64,000 nt of DNA, from assembly GCF_000970455.1 (NCBI RefSeq), contig NZ_LAJG01000015.1:33746-97745 (forward strand), written 5' to 3'. Below are positions 1 through 8,287 of the stretch, piece after piece. This DNA is from Devosia soli (GTDB lineage: Bacteria > Pseudomonadota > Alphaproteobacteria > Rhizobiales > Devosiaceae). The notes below the pieces were generated by a model that had not been told where the DNA came from, ran no database searches, and saw nothing but the letters and a program-made list of their open reading frames with translations. The translations under genes were made by a program, and so were the position numbers. Each line of letters opens with the position of its first letter. The stretch's first letter is position 1.

Positions 1-627
1 ACCGTTCAGCACCACGATGCGGTCGGCCATGGTCATGGCTTCGAGCTGGTCATGCGTCACATAGACCATGGTCGAGCCGAGCCGGCGGTGAAGTTGGGTC
101 AGCTCGGAACGCATTTCCATGCGCAAGGCCGCATCGAGGTTCGACAGCGGCTCGTCCATCAGGAAAATGCCCGGCTTGCGGACGATGGCCCGGGCAATCG
201 CCACGCGCTGGCGCTGACCCCCGGATAATTTGGATGGCTTGTCCTGCAAGCGGGTCGAAAGCTGCACGATCTGAGCGGCCTTGGCGACTTCGGCGCGGAT
301 TTCATCCTTGGGCCGACGTTCCATCTGCAGCGGAAAGGCGATGTTGTCGTATACGCTCATATGCGGATAGAGCGCGTAATTCTGGAACACCATGGCGATT
401 GGCCGCTGGCCTGCTTGCCGCGAGGTCACATCCTTGCCGCCAATGGCGATCTGGCCCTCGCTGACCGGATCGAGTCCCGCGATGAGACGCAGAAGCGTGC
501 TCTTGCCGCAACCGGACGGCCCGACGAACACTGCAAACTCGCCATCGGCGATCTCGAGCGACACGTCCTTGAGCGCATTGAACGCGCCGTAGGTCTTTGA
601 CACGCCCGACAGTTCCAGTTCCGCCAC
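1..627 (-). CDS. Sugar ABC transporter ATP-binding protein (MalK/UgpC type), 3' end beyond window
   Basis: ATPase subunit that powers a periplasmic-binding-protein-dependent carbohydrate importer at the inner membrane. The first 209 codons are visible. They hold a Walker [10 protein letters not shown], the Q-loop region, the signature LSGGQRQ, a Walker B ending in DEPLSNLD, and the H-loop VTHD, in the usual order. The GTG start at 627 is chosen because the protein then begins at the typical position ([14 protein letters not shown]) and GGAGAAAG lies just upstream. The C-terminal TOBE region, expected for the family, lies outside the window. It is divergent from the DapA-like gene at 758, so both may share control by the GntR regulator at 1740 (inference). 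The substrate cannot be told. Confidence 0.93.
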   Translation of the reverse strand, partial: MAELELSGVSKTYGAFNALKDVSLEIADGEFAVFVGPSGCGKSTLLRLIAGLDPVSEGQIAIGGKDVTSRQAGQRPIAMVFQNYALYPHMSVYDNIAFPLQMERRPKDEIRAEVAKAAQIVQLSTRLQDKPSKLSGGQRQRVAIARAIVRKPGIFLMDEPLSNLDAALRMEMRSELTQLHRRLGSTMVYVTHDQLEAMTMADRIVVLNG

Positions 628-680
628 GAGCTTTCTCCTTCACGCGATCAGGCTCATTTCAACCCGTCAGCAAAATGAAG

Positions 681-744
681 TTGCATGAAATTGGACCGCA
701 TGTAAATACTTGATTGTCTCTTTGCTTAAATCGGTGATTGTATC
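681..744. promoter_or_regulatory. Candidate operator region between ABC ATPase and DapA-like gene
   Basis: Two elements are visible in this divergent promoter region. One is a near-palindrome, TTGCATG (681-687) facing CATGTAA (699-705). The other is a direct repeat, TGATTGTCTC (711-720) and TGATTGTATC (735-744), whose copies start 24 bp apart. The second repeat ends 13 bases before the preferred ATG at 758. They are plausible binding sites for the GntR/FCD regulator encoded at 1740, but this is inference. Confidence 0.35.
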
Positions 745-757
745 AGTGACCCAACAG

Positions 758-1705
758 ATGATTTCCACCAAGGCCGCGACGCATGAGCGCCCGGAAACCC
801 TGCCCATCACCGGCATCGTCGCCGCTTCCCTGACACCGGTGACCGAAGATTTTCGCGTCGATGTCGAAAGGCTCGAGCAGCATTTGGGTTGGCTGCTTGA
901 ACAAGGCTGCACCTACGTTTCCCCGTTCGGCTCGACGGGCGAAGGCCCGTCGTTCTCGGCTCCGGAAAAGCGCCAGGCGCTAGAGGCTTTGGCCGCAAAC
1001 GGTTTCGACATGGGCCGCGTCATTCCGGCAACGATGAGCGTTGCGCTGGACGATACCATCGCCACCATTCGAGCCGCCGCCGATCTCGACTGTCGCGCCG
1101 TCCTGATCGTGCCGCCCTATTATTACGGCGCCAGCACCGAGGGCATCGCCGCCTATTTTGCCGCCTGCGCGGATCGCCTTGGCGGTTTCCCTATCGATGT
1201 CGTGCTCTATCACATCCCCCAGCTAAGCAGGGCGCCCTTCACAGCCGAACTGATCGAGATGCTGCTGGCCCGGCATGGCGATCGCATCGTCGGCATCAAG
1301 GATTCTACCGGCATCGAGCCGCAGACGCTCGACCTGCGCCGCCGCTTCCCTCAATTGCAGATCTTTACCGGCGATGATCGTGTCTTCCCCGCACTTGTCG
1401 GCAATGGCGGCGCAGGAATGATTGGCGGCATGCCCAACATCGTCGCCGCCGAACTAGCCCAGCGTTACGCAGCGCCAGAGCAGCGCAATGATGCCGCTGC
1501 CATCCAGCGGGCGGCGCAGCGCATCGAGGCTGTCGATGCCAATGGCGGCGTCGTTGCACTCAAGGCTCTCAAGGCGCAAATGACCAAAGACCCTGCCTGG
1601 AGCAGGCCCATGCCGCCACTTCTACCCCTCGACGAAGCAAGGGCTAGAACTCTTGTTGAAAGTTTTGCCGCAACCGGTTTTGATTTCGGCACCCGTCTCG
1701 GTTAA
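758..1705 (+). CDS. Dihydrodipicolinate synthase (DapA) family lyase/aldolase
   Basis: Class I pyruvate- or keto-acid-dependent aldolase/lyase family protein, probably cytosolic and catabolic rather than the lysine-pathway enzyme. Visible family features are the N-terminal GIVAASLTPV strand, the SPFGSTGEGPSFS loop that corresponds to the family's T-T-G-E motif, a YYYGA segment, and GIKDSTG, whose Lys forms the Schiff base. The protein is 315 residues from ATG 758; an in-frame ATG at 710 would add 16 residues but would overlap the candidate operator repeats. A GntR/FCD regulator follows in the same direction 34 bases downstream, and a sugar ABC transporter gene is divergent. This arrangement fits degradation of a sugar acid or sialic-acid-like substrate, but the substrate is not identifiable. 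Confidence 0.88.
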   Translation: MISTKAATHERPETLPITGIVAASLTPVTEDFRVDVERLEQHLGWLLEQGCTYVSPFGSTGEGPSFSAPEKRQALEALAANGFDMGRVIPATMSVALDDTIATIRAAADLDCRAVLIVPPYYYGASTEGIAAYFAACADRLGGFPIDVVLYHIPQLSRAPFTAELIEMLLARHGDRIVGIKDSTGIEPQTLDLRRRFPQLQIFTGDDRVFPALVGNGGAGMIGGMPNIVAAELAQRYAAPEQRNDAAAIQRAAQRIEAVDANGGVVALKALKAQMTKDPAWSRPMPPLLPLDEARARTLVESFAATGFDFGTRLG

Positions 1706-1739
1706 CTAGGCGCTGCCCCAGACGGATTGGAGATCGCCG

Positions 1740-2444
1740 ATGCTTTCGGCTAAAAGCGAGCTAGCAAACGCCCTATCCGCTGATCGCAGTTTGGGCACCG
1801 ATATCGGCCTCAACCGCCAGGCTGCCTATCGGCGTTTCCAACAATTGCTCCTGGCCGGCGATGTGCGACCTGGCCAGAACTTGTCGCAACGCGAGCTCAT
1901 GGCCAAGCTCGGCATCTCGTTGGGCGCCCTGCGCGAACTTCTTGCCCGGTGGGAAGCCGAGGGGCTTCTCTCGGTCATGCCGCAGCGGGGAATCCAGATT
2001 ACTGCGGTTGATCTTCGGATGATCCGCGAATCTTACCAATTGCGCGTCGCCTTCGAACGGGAAGCCACAATCTACGCTCTCGACCATATCAGCGACGATG
2101 CGCTCATGACTCAAAAGGCGCTGCACGTCTCTGTACTCGATCGCGCCTCAAGCGGGATCACCGCCCAGCTTCTAGAAGAAGCTCAAAACATTGATAGCGG
2201 CTTCCATGAATTCCTTATCGCAGGCACCGGTAACGAGACCCTGATCCAGGCTTATTCCATCAATTCGCTTCGCGTGCGCATGATCGCTCTCGACCGCTTC
2301 CGCCTCAATCCGGTCGTTCTCACCCCTGCCCTCGAAGACCATCTCGAGATCATCGATGGCATCATCGCACGCGACCGAGATCGCGCTGTCTCCGCGATGG
2401 AACGGCACATTCATAACGCCAGGCAGAGGGCAGTTGCATTCTGA
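1740..2444 (+). CDS. GntR family transcriptional regulator with FCD domain
   Basis: DNA-binding repressor or activator of the FadR subgroup, 234 residues. An N-terminal winged helix (about residues 25-95) carries the typical pattern LAGDVRPGQNLSQRELMAKL followed by GISLGALREL and the wing MPQRGIQI. The remainder is an all-helical FCD ligand domain with conserved-looking His and Asp positions (GFHEFL near residue 158, MERHIHNAR near the C-terminus). The ATG at 1740 has GGAG about 8 bases upstream. It is probably co-transcribed with the DapA-like gene, and the likely target is the divergent region upstream of that gene. FCD regulators usually sense small organic acids, so the effector is probably the pathway substrate or an intermediate (inference). 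Confidence 0.9.
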   Translation: MLSAKSELANALSADRSLGTDIGLNRQAAYRRFQQLLLAGDVRPGQNLSQRELMAKLGISLGALRELLARWEAEGLLSVMPQRGIQITAVDLRMIRESYQLRVAFEREATIYALDHISDDALMTQKALHVSVLDRASSGITAQLLEEAQNIDSGFHEFLIAGTGNETLIQAYSINSLRVRMIALDRFRLNPVVLTPALEDHLEIIDGIIARDRDRAVSAMERHIHNARQRAVAF

Positions 2445-2917
2445 TAGCGCTCATTGGTGGCCAGCGCGCAAGATCGCGTCCTGAGCTAAACAAGGCTCGA
2501 GAAGACGCTGCGGGCCGTTAGGGGTGTCCGACCCTATTGAGCCGCCGATACTGGGCTCTCCGGAAGTCCGCAATCGACAATGGTGCACTCGACGCTGGCT
2601 GTCTGCTGCAGGTCCTTATTGTTCTTGCCCCTTGATCGGCGGAGCACATAGGCCACGGCAGAGGGTGCTATCTGACATTCCACAGCAACCTCTGCAATTG
2701 AACCAGCACAACTCACGGTGACGCATCGAGTGCGAACTAGGAACCTATGCCTTGTGAAAACGATTCTGATGGTAACTTTTGGGTATAGCAATCTCTGAAC
2801 CGGGTCTGTTCTGGCCTTCCGGTTCAAATACACCAGTGAGTACTGTCCTTCGAAAATTGAACCGCACAGGTTTCGCCGGGGACCATTTGGTCCAAGTTAT
2901 GCGATAATGCCCGGCTG
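2445..2917. other. Gene-free stretch, partly IS-derived
   Basis: I find no convincing gene here. Bases 2830-2917 are probably the 3' end of the decayed IS3-family element described next. Further left an open frame on the minus strand (2534-2833) has a weak helix-turn-helix look but no family match I trust, no start site and no partner gene. Confidence 0.5.
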
Positions 2918-3425
2918 TTACAGTGCGGCGTAGAAGTTTGCATTGGCTTCTGCGGGCGGGATGGTACCAAGCGGGTCGAGCAGGCTACAGTGAATGAACC
3001 AGGGACCCATTCGATGGAGGCGAGCTCCATCTTACAGCTGCGCGAAAAGCAGCGTCGAGGGATGACCTCTGCCTTGTAGGGACAGTTAATGGTATTGCCC
3101 AATCATTGTCATAAGAGTCCCCAACGCTGCCCACTGACGGCTGAACACCGGCCTCGGCCAGCTGGTCAACGTACTTGATATCCACGTACTGGCTGCCTCT
3201 ATCACTGTGATGGATCAGGCCACAGCCATGCGATTGTTGCTGGTCATGCAGGGCCTGCTCTAGGGCGTCAAGGATGAAATCAGATGGTCAGTCCGCGGCG
3301 CACCCTCTTTGACGAGGCGGTGGCATAGGAATCGATGACGTCCACTAGGCATTCTGTCTCGCGGACCTTTTGGTTGCGGAGCGCGCAACAGTCGAGACCC
3401 CAAATTCGTGTTGGCTTGGTAGGCC
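2918..3425 (-). pseudogene. IS3-family transposase (OrfB) remnant
   Basis: Degenerate DDE transposase fragment of an IS3-family insertion sequence. Reading leftward from about 3425, the peptides FILDALEQALHDQQQ, HHSDRGSQYVDIKY (containing the second catalytic Asp) and QLAEAGVQPSVGSVGDSYDN are well preserved and typical of IS3 OrfB. Just after SYDN the expected GCA-GAA-ACC reads GCA-AT-ACC. One base is lost in the codon for the catalytic Glu, and the frame shifts to give YKAEVI. A further shift precedes the terminal IPPAEANANFYAAL and its stop at 2918-2920. An in-frame TGA also occurs before FILDAL. No intact OrfA is visible. The element is dead, and it marks an old insertion at the edge of polysaccharide cluster A. 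Confidence 0.85.
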
Positions 3426-3597
3426 CACCTCATTTTTTTGCTTTATTTCCATACACATCAATAGTTTGAGAATTGTAAGCCCGTGCATCCCGCTTTAAAC
3501 TCGCTTTGCTGGGTTGGAACCGTAGGCATATAATCTGGTTGGAAAAGCGGTCGATCTATCGGGTATAGAGTTTGTTGCGGGTAGGTAGGGCGAAACA
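3426..3597. other. Spacer between IS3 relic and small open frame
   Basis: AT-richer than its surroundings, with no recognisable gene. It may hold the promoter for the small frame at 3598; no clear -35/-10 pair could be assigned by eye. Confidence 0.4.
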
Positions 3598-3711
3598 TTG
3601 AAAAAGTTGAAGACGGGACTCATGCTGCTTCTGGCAGCTGGGGCTCTTGTGATCTGGAGCGTATTCCTCCCGGTAGTTGGTCTGCTCTACGTAGTGGGCG
3701 TCCTTAGGTAA
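3598..3711 (+). CDS. Possible 37-residue small membrane protein
   Basis: Short open frame starting at TTG 3598, preceded by GGTAGGG about 7 bases upstream, and ending at TAA 3709-3711. The protein has a basic N-terminus (LKKLKTG) followed by one long hydrophobic stretch (MLLLAAGALVIW and then FLPVVGLLYVVGVL), which fits a one- or two-pass inner-membrane miniprotein. I know no family for it. An alternative start is ATG 3622. Its position 240 bases upstream of ugd, beside an IS relic, gives no functional clue. The combination of a ribosome-binding site and an ideal hydrophobic profile is the only support. Confidence 0.35.
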   Translation: MKKLKTGLMLLLAAGALVIWSVFLPVVGLLYVVGVLR

Positions 3712-3784
3712 CGACAATTACCGAAGACTTGGGCAAAGCGCGTCTGAGCGGCCGATAGGATAAAGGTTCCTCTCTCCGGCCTAA

Positions 3785-3803
3785 TTGCATAGCCTCTATG
3801 CAA
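3785..3803. promoter_or_regulatory. Perfect inverted repeat upstream of ugd
   Basis: TTGCATAG (3785-3792), three bases, then CTATGCAA (3796-3803): a perfect 8-bp inverted repeat about 147 bases upstream of the ugd start. The TTGCAT half-sites resemble those of the LacI-island operators at 33616-49267, but the spacing is 19 bp rather than 16 bp, so a different regulator is likely. The target could be the ugd promoter. Confidence 0.4.
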
Positions 3804-3949
3804 AACACTGCCACCCACGAAACCCGTTGGAATTCATAGGATTTACCTTCCTTCGCGCGCTAACCATTTCTGAAAATACGAAGTGCCTTGGCTTCTCGCG
3901 CTAATTCTTTGAGTGTAATGAAGCCTCAAGCATACTTGGGGACACTTTT

Positions 3950-5293
3950 ATGCACATTACGATGATTGGTAGCGGTTACGTCGGCCTGGTCAGTGGCGCC
4001 TGCTTCGCCGATTTTGGCCATGACGTCACATGTGTCGATCTCAATGAGAAGAAGATCGAGGCCCTCAAGAACGGACAGATCCCAATCTTCGAGCCTGGCC
4101 TTGATGCCCTTGTGGCGGACAATGCCAAAGCGGGCCGCCTGACGTTCACCACCGACCTTGCGCCTGCAGTCGCCAAGGCTGATGTCGTCTTCATCGGTGT
4201 AGGCACACCATCGCGCCGCGGCGATGGCCACGCAGACCTTTCCTACGTTTATGCAGCCGCCGCCGATATCGCGCGCGCCGTGCAGGGCTTCACTGTCGTT
4301 GTCACCAAGTCCACTGTCCCCGTTGGAACTGGCGACGAAGTTGAACGCATCATCCGCGAAACTAATCCGGCCGCCGACGTAGTCGTCGTCTCCAACCCTG
4401 AATTCCTGCGCGAAGGCGCTGCCATCGACGATTTCAAGCGCCCCGACCGCATCGTGGTCGGCCTTGAAGATGAGCGTGCCCGCGAAGTAATGACCGAGGT
4501 CTATCGCCCGCTCTACCTCAACCAAGCGCCGCTGATGTTCACCGGCCGTCGCACCGCCGAGCTGATCAAGTATGCCGGCAACGCCTTCCTCGCGATGAAG
4601 ATCACCTTCATCAACGAAATGGCCGATTTGTGTGAGCGTACCGGCGCAGACGTGCAGGACGTTGCCCGCGGTATTGGCCTCGATGGTCGTATCGGCAGCA
4701 AGTTCCTCAATGCTGGTCCAGGCTATGGCGGCTCCTGCTTCCCCAAGGACACGCTGGCGCTCGTCAAGACCGGCCAGGATTACGATTCCCCCCTTCGCCT
4801 CGTAGAAGCAACCGTCGAGGTCAACGACCGTCGCAAGCGCGCAATGGGACGCAAGGTCATTGCAGCTGCAGGCGGCAATGTTCGTGGCAAGACCGTTGGC
4901 ATTCTCGGCCTCACCTTTAAGCCGAACACCGACGACATGCGCGATGCACCATCGATCGCCATCATCCAGGCTCTCCAGGATGCCGGCGCCACCATCCGCG
5001 CCTACGATCCGGAAGGCATCGAGATGTCGAAGGCTGTGATCCAGAACGTCGAATACGCCACCGACGCGTACGACGTAGCACAAGGGGCCGATGTCCTCGT
5101 ACTGGTCACTGAATGGAATGCTTTCCGATCGCTCGACCTCGAACGCGTGAAGGCGGCAATGAACACACCAGTGCTTGTCGATCTACGCAATGTTTATCGG
5201 CAGAAGGAAGTTGAGGCCGCAGGCTTTACATATCACAGCGTCGGCCGGCCGGTCGCGCATGAGCACGTAGACGCTGTTGCCGCTGCCGAATAA
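3950..5293 (+). CDS. ugd: UDP-glucose 6-dehydrogenase
   Basis: Cytosolic enzyme that oxidises UDP-glucose twice with NAD+ to UDP-glucuronate, a precursor for acidic exopolysaccharide. The 447-residue protein is of usual length. It has the N-terminal Rossmann motif MIGSGYVGLVSGACFADFGH, the SKSTVPVGT-like segment TKSTVPVGT, and the catalytic-cysteine motif GPGYGGSCFPKDT near residue 260. The C-terminal UDP-binding domain begins at GILGLTFKPNTDDMRDAPS. GGGGAC precedes the ATG at 3950. It is transcribed alone towards a convergent flippase operon, with an inverted repeat between them. A very long open frame on the opposite strand is a shadow of this gene. Confidence 0.97.
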   Translation: MHITMIGSGYVGLVSGACFADFGHDVTCVDLNEKKIEALKNGQIPIFEPGLDALVADNAKAGRLTFTTDLAPAVAKADVVFIGVGTPSRRGDGHADLSYVYAAAADIARAVQGFTVVVTKSTVPVGTGDEVERIIRETNPAADVVVVSNPEFLREGAAIDDFKRPDRIVVGLEDERAREVMTEVYRPLYLNQAPLMFTGRRTAELIKYAGNAFLAMKITFINEMADLCERTGADVQDVARGIGLDGRIGSKFLNAGPGYGGSCFPKDTLALVKTGQDYDSPLRLVEATVEVNDRRKRAMGRKVIAAAGGNVRGKTVGILGLTFKPNTDDMRDAPSIAIIQALQDAGATIRAYDPEGIEMSKAVIQNVEYATDAYDVAQGADVLVLVTEWNAFRSLDLERVKAAMNTPVLVDLRNVYRQKEVEAAGFTYHSVGRPVAHEHVDAVAAAE

Positions 5294-5373
5294 GGGCTCG
5301 ATAGCCTCCCCAAATCTAGCCGATTACCGCTTCCAATATCGAATTGGTTCACGGCGAACCATTCCACCACAAG

Positions 5374-5405
5374 CATCCCAAGTCACTAGAAGCCGACTTG
5401 GGATG
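5374..5405. terminator. Hairpin between convergent ugd and flippase genes
   Basis: Perfect 11-bp inverted repeat, CATCCCAAGTC (5374-5384) and GACTTGGGATG (5395-5405), with a 10-base loop. It lies between convergent genes and probably acts as a two-way transcription stop, although neither side has a clear T-tract. Confidence 0.6.
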
Positions 5406-5447
5406 TCCTCTGAGCTCCGGTGATCCGGAAGCACCGCCCCCCCGGCC

Positions 5448-6719
5448 TCATTGAATCTTCGATTTACCGAGATGCAGGATTGCGTAGACCATTAGGTTAT
5501 ACGTCATCATCGACAGACCAACACCGACGGCTGCACCCAGCACGCCCCATTGCAGGGTAAAGGTGTAGGATAGCACGGCTACCAGAATAGCTGAAACTGG
5601 TGCCAATACGGCCATCGCCTTCTCTCGTTTCAGAGCGATAACTGCAGCATTATAGACTCCCAACGGTGCGTTTATGACCTGAAATAATATCAGCGTACGC
5701 AAAACATTATCGCCTTGTGCGAAATCAGCGCCGTACATAGTCATGAGTGGGGAGGCAAAAATCGCAGCCGGGACAGCCAGCAAGAGAACGGCTCCCAAGG
5801 CTTTGAGAGCCTCAGGTTTCGCAAGCTTCAGGACGCTTTTGATGCCGCCAAGCGAATTCGCCGCGACAAACGCCGGCCCCGCCACCGAGACGATCGAGAT
5901 CACCACAAATTCTAGCACAGCAGAAGTTCTGTATGCGGTGAAGAAAATTGCTGCGTCCGAAGGCGTAAGAACCTGGCCGACAATCAAGGGGCCAAGCCAT
6001 TGAGAGAGGACGGTCGAAAGAGAAACAACCGCAAATAGAGCTGTCGTGCTCAGCAATGTTGGCAGATTGTCCACGTGGGCACGGGTGGCGGCTGGAAAGC
6101 CGCGGAGAACACTCACGGTGAGAAGTGTCACTACAACAAGACCAACAGCGTTCGCCACCAGCATTGCCCAACCAGCACCGACCAAACCCAAGCTTACGCC
6201 AAGCCAGAGCACAATGGGAACGGCGCAGGCTTTGATGATGATATTTTCGAAAAGAGCATAGCCAACTGGCCGGCGCAGCCCTTTGAGGATTTCGGAAAAA
6301 ATACTCCCGATGCAATAGAGTGGAATAGTGACCGCTAGCAAGATCAGTACCGCAACGCCCTCGCTGGACCCAAAAAGCCAATGCGAGAGCAGGTCTGCAG
6401 AGGCAATCACAGCGATCGCGATGACTATCGAAATTGCGGAGACGAGCAAGACCACTGAATTCGCGGTCTGCCTGACGCGCGGCACGCCTTCTTCGGTGGC
6501 AGCCTCGGCGATGGACCTGTAAGTGGTGTAGCCAAGGCCGAACCTTGCGACGGCATAGAGAATTGTCGTCAGAGAAAAAGCGATGAAAAAGACCCCTGCG
6601 TCGTGGATGCCTATCGCGCGTGTGATTGCGATATTGAGGATAAAGGCAAGGCCAGCCCCACCGACCTTCATTCCAAAAACGACAAGTGATCTCAGCGACT
6701 GAGGAATTCTAATCCGCAT
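5448..6719 (-). CDS. Polysaccharide flippase (Wzx-like, MOP superfamily)
   Basis: Predicted inner-membrane flippase that would move lipid-linked oligosaccharide repeat units to the periplasm. The 423 residues form about 12 hydrophobic segments. The N-terminal region has the typical early helices with FVFGMKVGGAG-like and RAIGIHDAGVFFIAFSL stretches seen in Wzx/RfbX and related MATE-like transporters. It is the last gene of a minus-strand operon with a GT4 transferase (2-base gap) and the Alg13/Alg14-like pair. The ATG at 6719 directly follows the GT4 stop, so translation is probably coupled. The substrate is presumably the repeat unit built by cluster A and/or B enzymes. A second, MurJ-like flippase is encoded at 55745. 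Confidence 0.88.
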   Translation of the reverse strand: MRIRIPQSLRSLVVFGMKVGGAGLAFILNIAITRAIGIHDAGVFFIAFSLTTILYAVARFGLGYTTYRSIAEAATEEGVPRVRQTANSVVLLVSAISIVIAIAVIASADLLSHWLFGSSEGVAVLILLAVTIPLYCIGSIFSEILKGLRRPVGYALFENIIIKACAVPIVLWLGVSLGLVGAGWAMLVANAVGLVVVTLLTVSVLRGFPAATRAHVDNLPTLLSTTALFAVVSLSTVLSQWLGPLIVGQVLTPSDAAIFFTAYRTSAVLEFVVISIVSVAGPAFVAANSLGGIKSVLKLAKPEALKALGAVLLLAVPAAIFASPLMTMYGADFAQGDNVLRTLILFQVINAPLGVYNAAVIALKREKAMAVLAPVSAILVAVLSYTFTLQWGVLGAAVGVGLSMMTYNLMVYAILHLGKSKIQ

Positions 6720-6720
6720 A

Positions 6721-7821
6721 TCAGGCGACCGGTGCTATTTCTTTGAGGCGCTCTGACAATCCCTGCGCCGCCTGTCTGCTGTTATAAGCGCTGACAGTCG
6801 CCGCCAGAATTGAGCGCCCTCCCTCACTCCGCGCGAGGGCGCGTGCTTCGTCTATAGCTTGCGAGAAACTGTGCCCAGTCCACGCTTCAACAAGCACGCC
6901 GTTTCGACCTGGAGCCAAATATTCCCGGGTGAGTTCGCGATCTAAAGCGATCGTCGGCGTGCCACAGGCAATCGCCTCAACAGCAACTAGACCAAGCGTA
7001 TCGGTATTTTCGATTTTACTCACAAAGAGAAATACGCTCATGGCGCGAAAATATAGCGCCATCTCGCTGCGCGGCACCGCACCAATGTATTTGACTTTTT
7101 CCGAGAGTCCGCGCGTGCGGATTTCAGCCTCGAGAGTTTTTGCGTCTCGACCAATCCCAATCATGATTGCTACGGCGCCATCATTGGTCCTTGCGTAGTC
7201 TTCAAATGCATCTAGAAAAATCCGCCATCCCTTACTCTCCACAATTCGAGACGCATAACCAACTACGACTGCGCTGTCAGAGATGTTGAGTTTTTGACGG
7301 GCGCTGGGACCCTCGGGATCGAACAGATCCTCATCAAAACCTCCAGATGGAGAAACGATTTCGGCATCCCGTTCTGTAGCGAGAAGAACAGCTTTTGCAA
7401 AAGTGGCAGATGGGACAACAATGCGCTCAGCACGTTTGAAAAGCGGTCTAGTTAGGGGCCAAAAGAACTGAGCAAGCCGATTACGCCCATGGATTTCACT
7501 CCCATGCGCGTGAATTGCCATTGGTAGGCTGCGCCTCAACCGCGATGGCCATAGGAAGATAGAAAACCAGGTGGGAAGGTGAACGTACACAATGCCAGGT
7601 TTGCAAAAAACCAACGCCAAAGAGCCCAGGCACAGCCGGATATATCGCTCTAGTTTTCCGAATTTCCCGCCTCGGTCCGAGAGGCCAACCGCCCGAAGAT
7701 CAACCTCCCAGCCCTCGCCTTTTAATCCTTCCGCGAGTGCCTGGATAAAGGTTCCTGAAGCAGGTTCTGCGACTGTCGGGTATATGGGGCTAACAAAGTA
7801 AATCCGCTTAGAGCTGCTCAA
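6721..7821 (-). CDS. Glycosyltransferase family 4
   Basis: GT-B fold retaining glycosyltransferase, probably adding a sugar to a lipid-linked intermediate on the cytoplasmic face of the membrane. The N-terminal strand RIYFVSPIYPTVAEPASGTFI resembles the donor/acceptor domain start of family members. The C-terminal half has VVVGYASRIVESKGWRIFLDA and the nucleotide-sugar motif region ending EAIACGTPTIALDRELTREYL. The start is uncertain. TTG at 7821 gives a protein starting at the expected place and overlaps the upstream gene by 14 bases, while GTG at 7854 would add 11 residues and overlap by 47 bases. It sits between the Alg13-like subunit and the flippase in one operon. Confidence 0.87.
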   Translation of the reverse strand: MSSSKRIYFVSPIYPTVAEPASGTFIQALAEGLKGEGWEVDLRAVGLSDRGGKFGKLERYIRLCLGSLALVFCKPGIVYVHLPTWFSIFLWPSRLRRSLPMAIHAHGSEIHGRNRLAQFFWPLTRPLFKRAERIVVPSATFAKAVLLATERDAEIVSPSGGFDEDLFDPEGPSARQKLNISDSAVVVGYASRIVESKGWRIFLDAFEDYARTNDGAVAIMIGIGRDAKTLEAEIRTRGLSEKVKYIGAVPRSEMALYFRAMSVFLFVSKIENTDTLGLVAVEAIACGTPTIALDRELTREYLAPGRNGVLVEAWTGHSFSQAIDEARALARSEGGRSILAATVSAYNSRQAAQGLSERLKEIAPVA

Positions 7822-8287
7822 GATAATCTCGTAGATTACTGACGAAGCTACCACGCCCAGCTGCTACGTCGTCTGTGCTGGCTGCCTTTAGACTGGCACG
7901 ATCAGCCACCAGCCTCTCCAGGTCGCTTTCGGTCCAAGCCACATAAATGCCGGGTCTATTCTCTAGCTGATTACAGGTAGCGGTCTGGTGTTCATTCCGA
8001 TGCTCCCCTAACGAAGCTTTTCGGGGAAAAAGGATGATCGGCTTTCTATATTTTTGCGCCGACAGCACAGTGCCAATGCCAGCATGTGCAACGATCACGT
8101 CCGCCGACCGAAATTTTTGATCAAAATCCTGAGCCGCAATATTTTGGACTGAAGGGAAGTTTTTGGGCTTTACGGTGCTGATTCCAACCTGGCCATAGAC
8201 GTCCAGTCCAAAACGGCCGGTCAGATCGTCGAGCGCGGACACCAGTCGATCGAAGGGCAATTGCGTGCCAACGGTGAGCAAGATCAA
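7808..8287 (-). CDS. Alg13/PssE-like glycosyltransferase catalytic subunit
   Basis: Small GT28-type C-terminal domain protein of about 159 residues. In bacterial exopolysaccharide systems it pairs with a membrane-anchored Alg14/PssD-like subunit to transfer a sugar from a UDP-sugar. Visible are the N-terminal ILLTVGTQLPFDRLV, the acidic loop ADVIVAHAGIGTVL and the UDP-sugar motif PIILFPRKASLGEHRNEHQ. The start is taken as TTG 8287, which overlaps the TGA of the partner gene and has GGTGG upstream. It yields the family's normal first residues. An ATG at 8338 would give a 17-residue extension inside the partner gene. Coupled translation fits the obligate two-subunit enzyme. Confidence 0.9.
   Translation of the reverse strand: MILLTVGTQLPFDRLVSALDDLTGRFGLDVYGQVGISTVKPKNFPSVQNIAAQDFDQKFRSADVIVAHAGIGTVLSAQKYRKPIILFPRKASLGEHRNEHQTATCNQLENRPGIYVAWTESDLERLVADRASLKAASTDDVAAGRGSFVSNLRDYLEQL

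Noticed and set aside
2534..2833. Minus-strand frame with a helix-turn-helix-like peptide (AEVAVECQIAPSAVAYVL)
   Set aside because: Short, no start site, no other domain, and flanked by IS-derived sequence; chance similarity is more likely.
3926..5083. Long open frame of 385 codons opposite ugd
   Set aside because: It mirrors the codon pattern of ugd, has no family resemblance and would overlap the whole catalytic gene.
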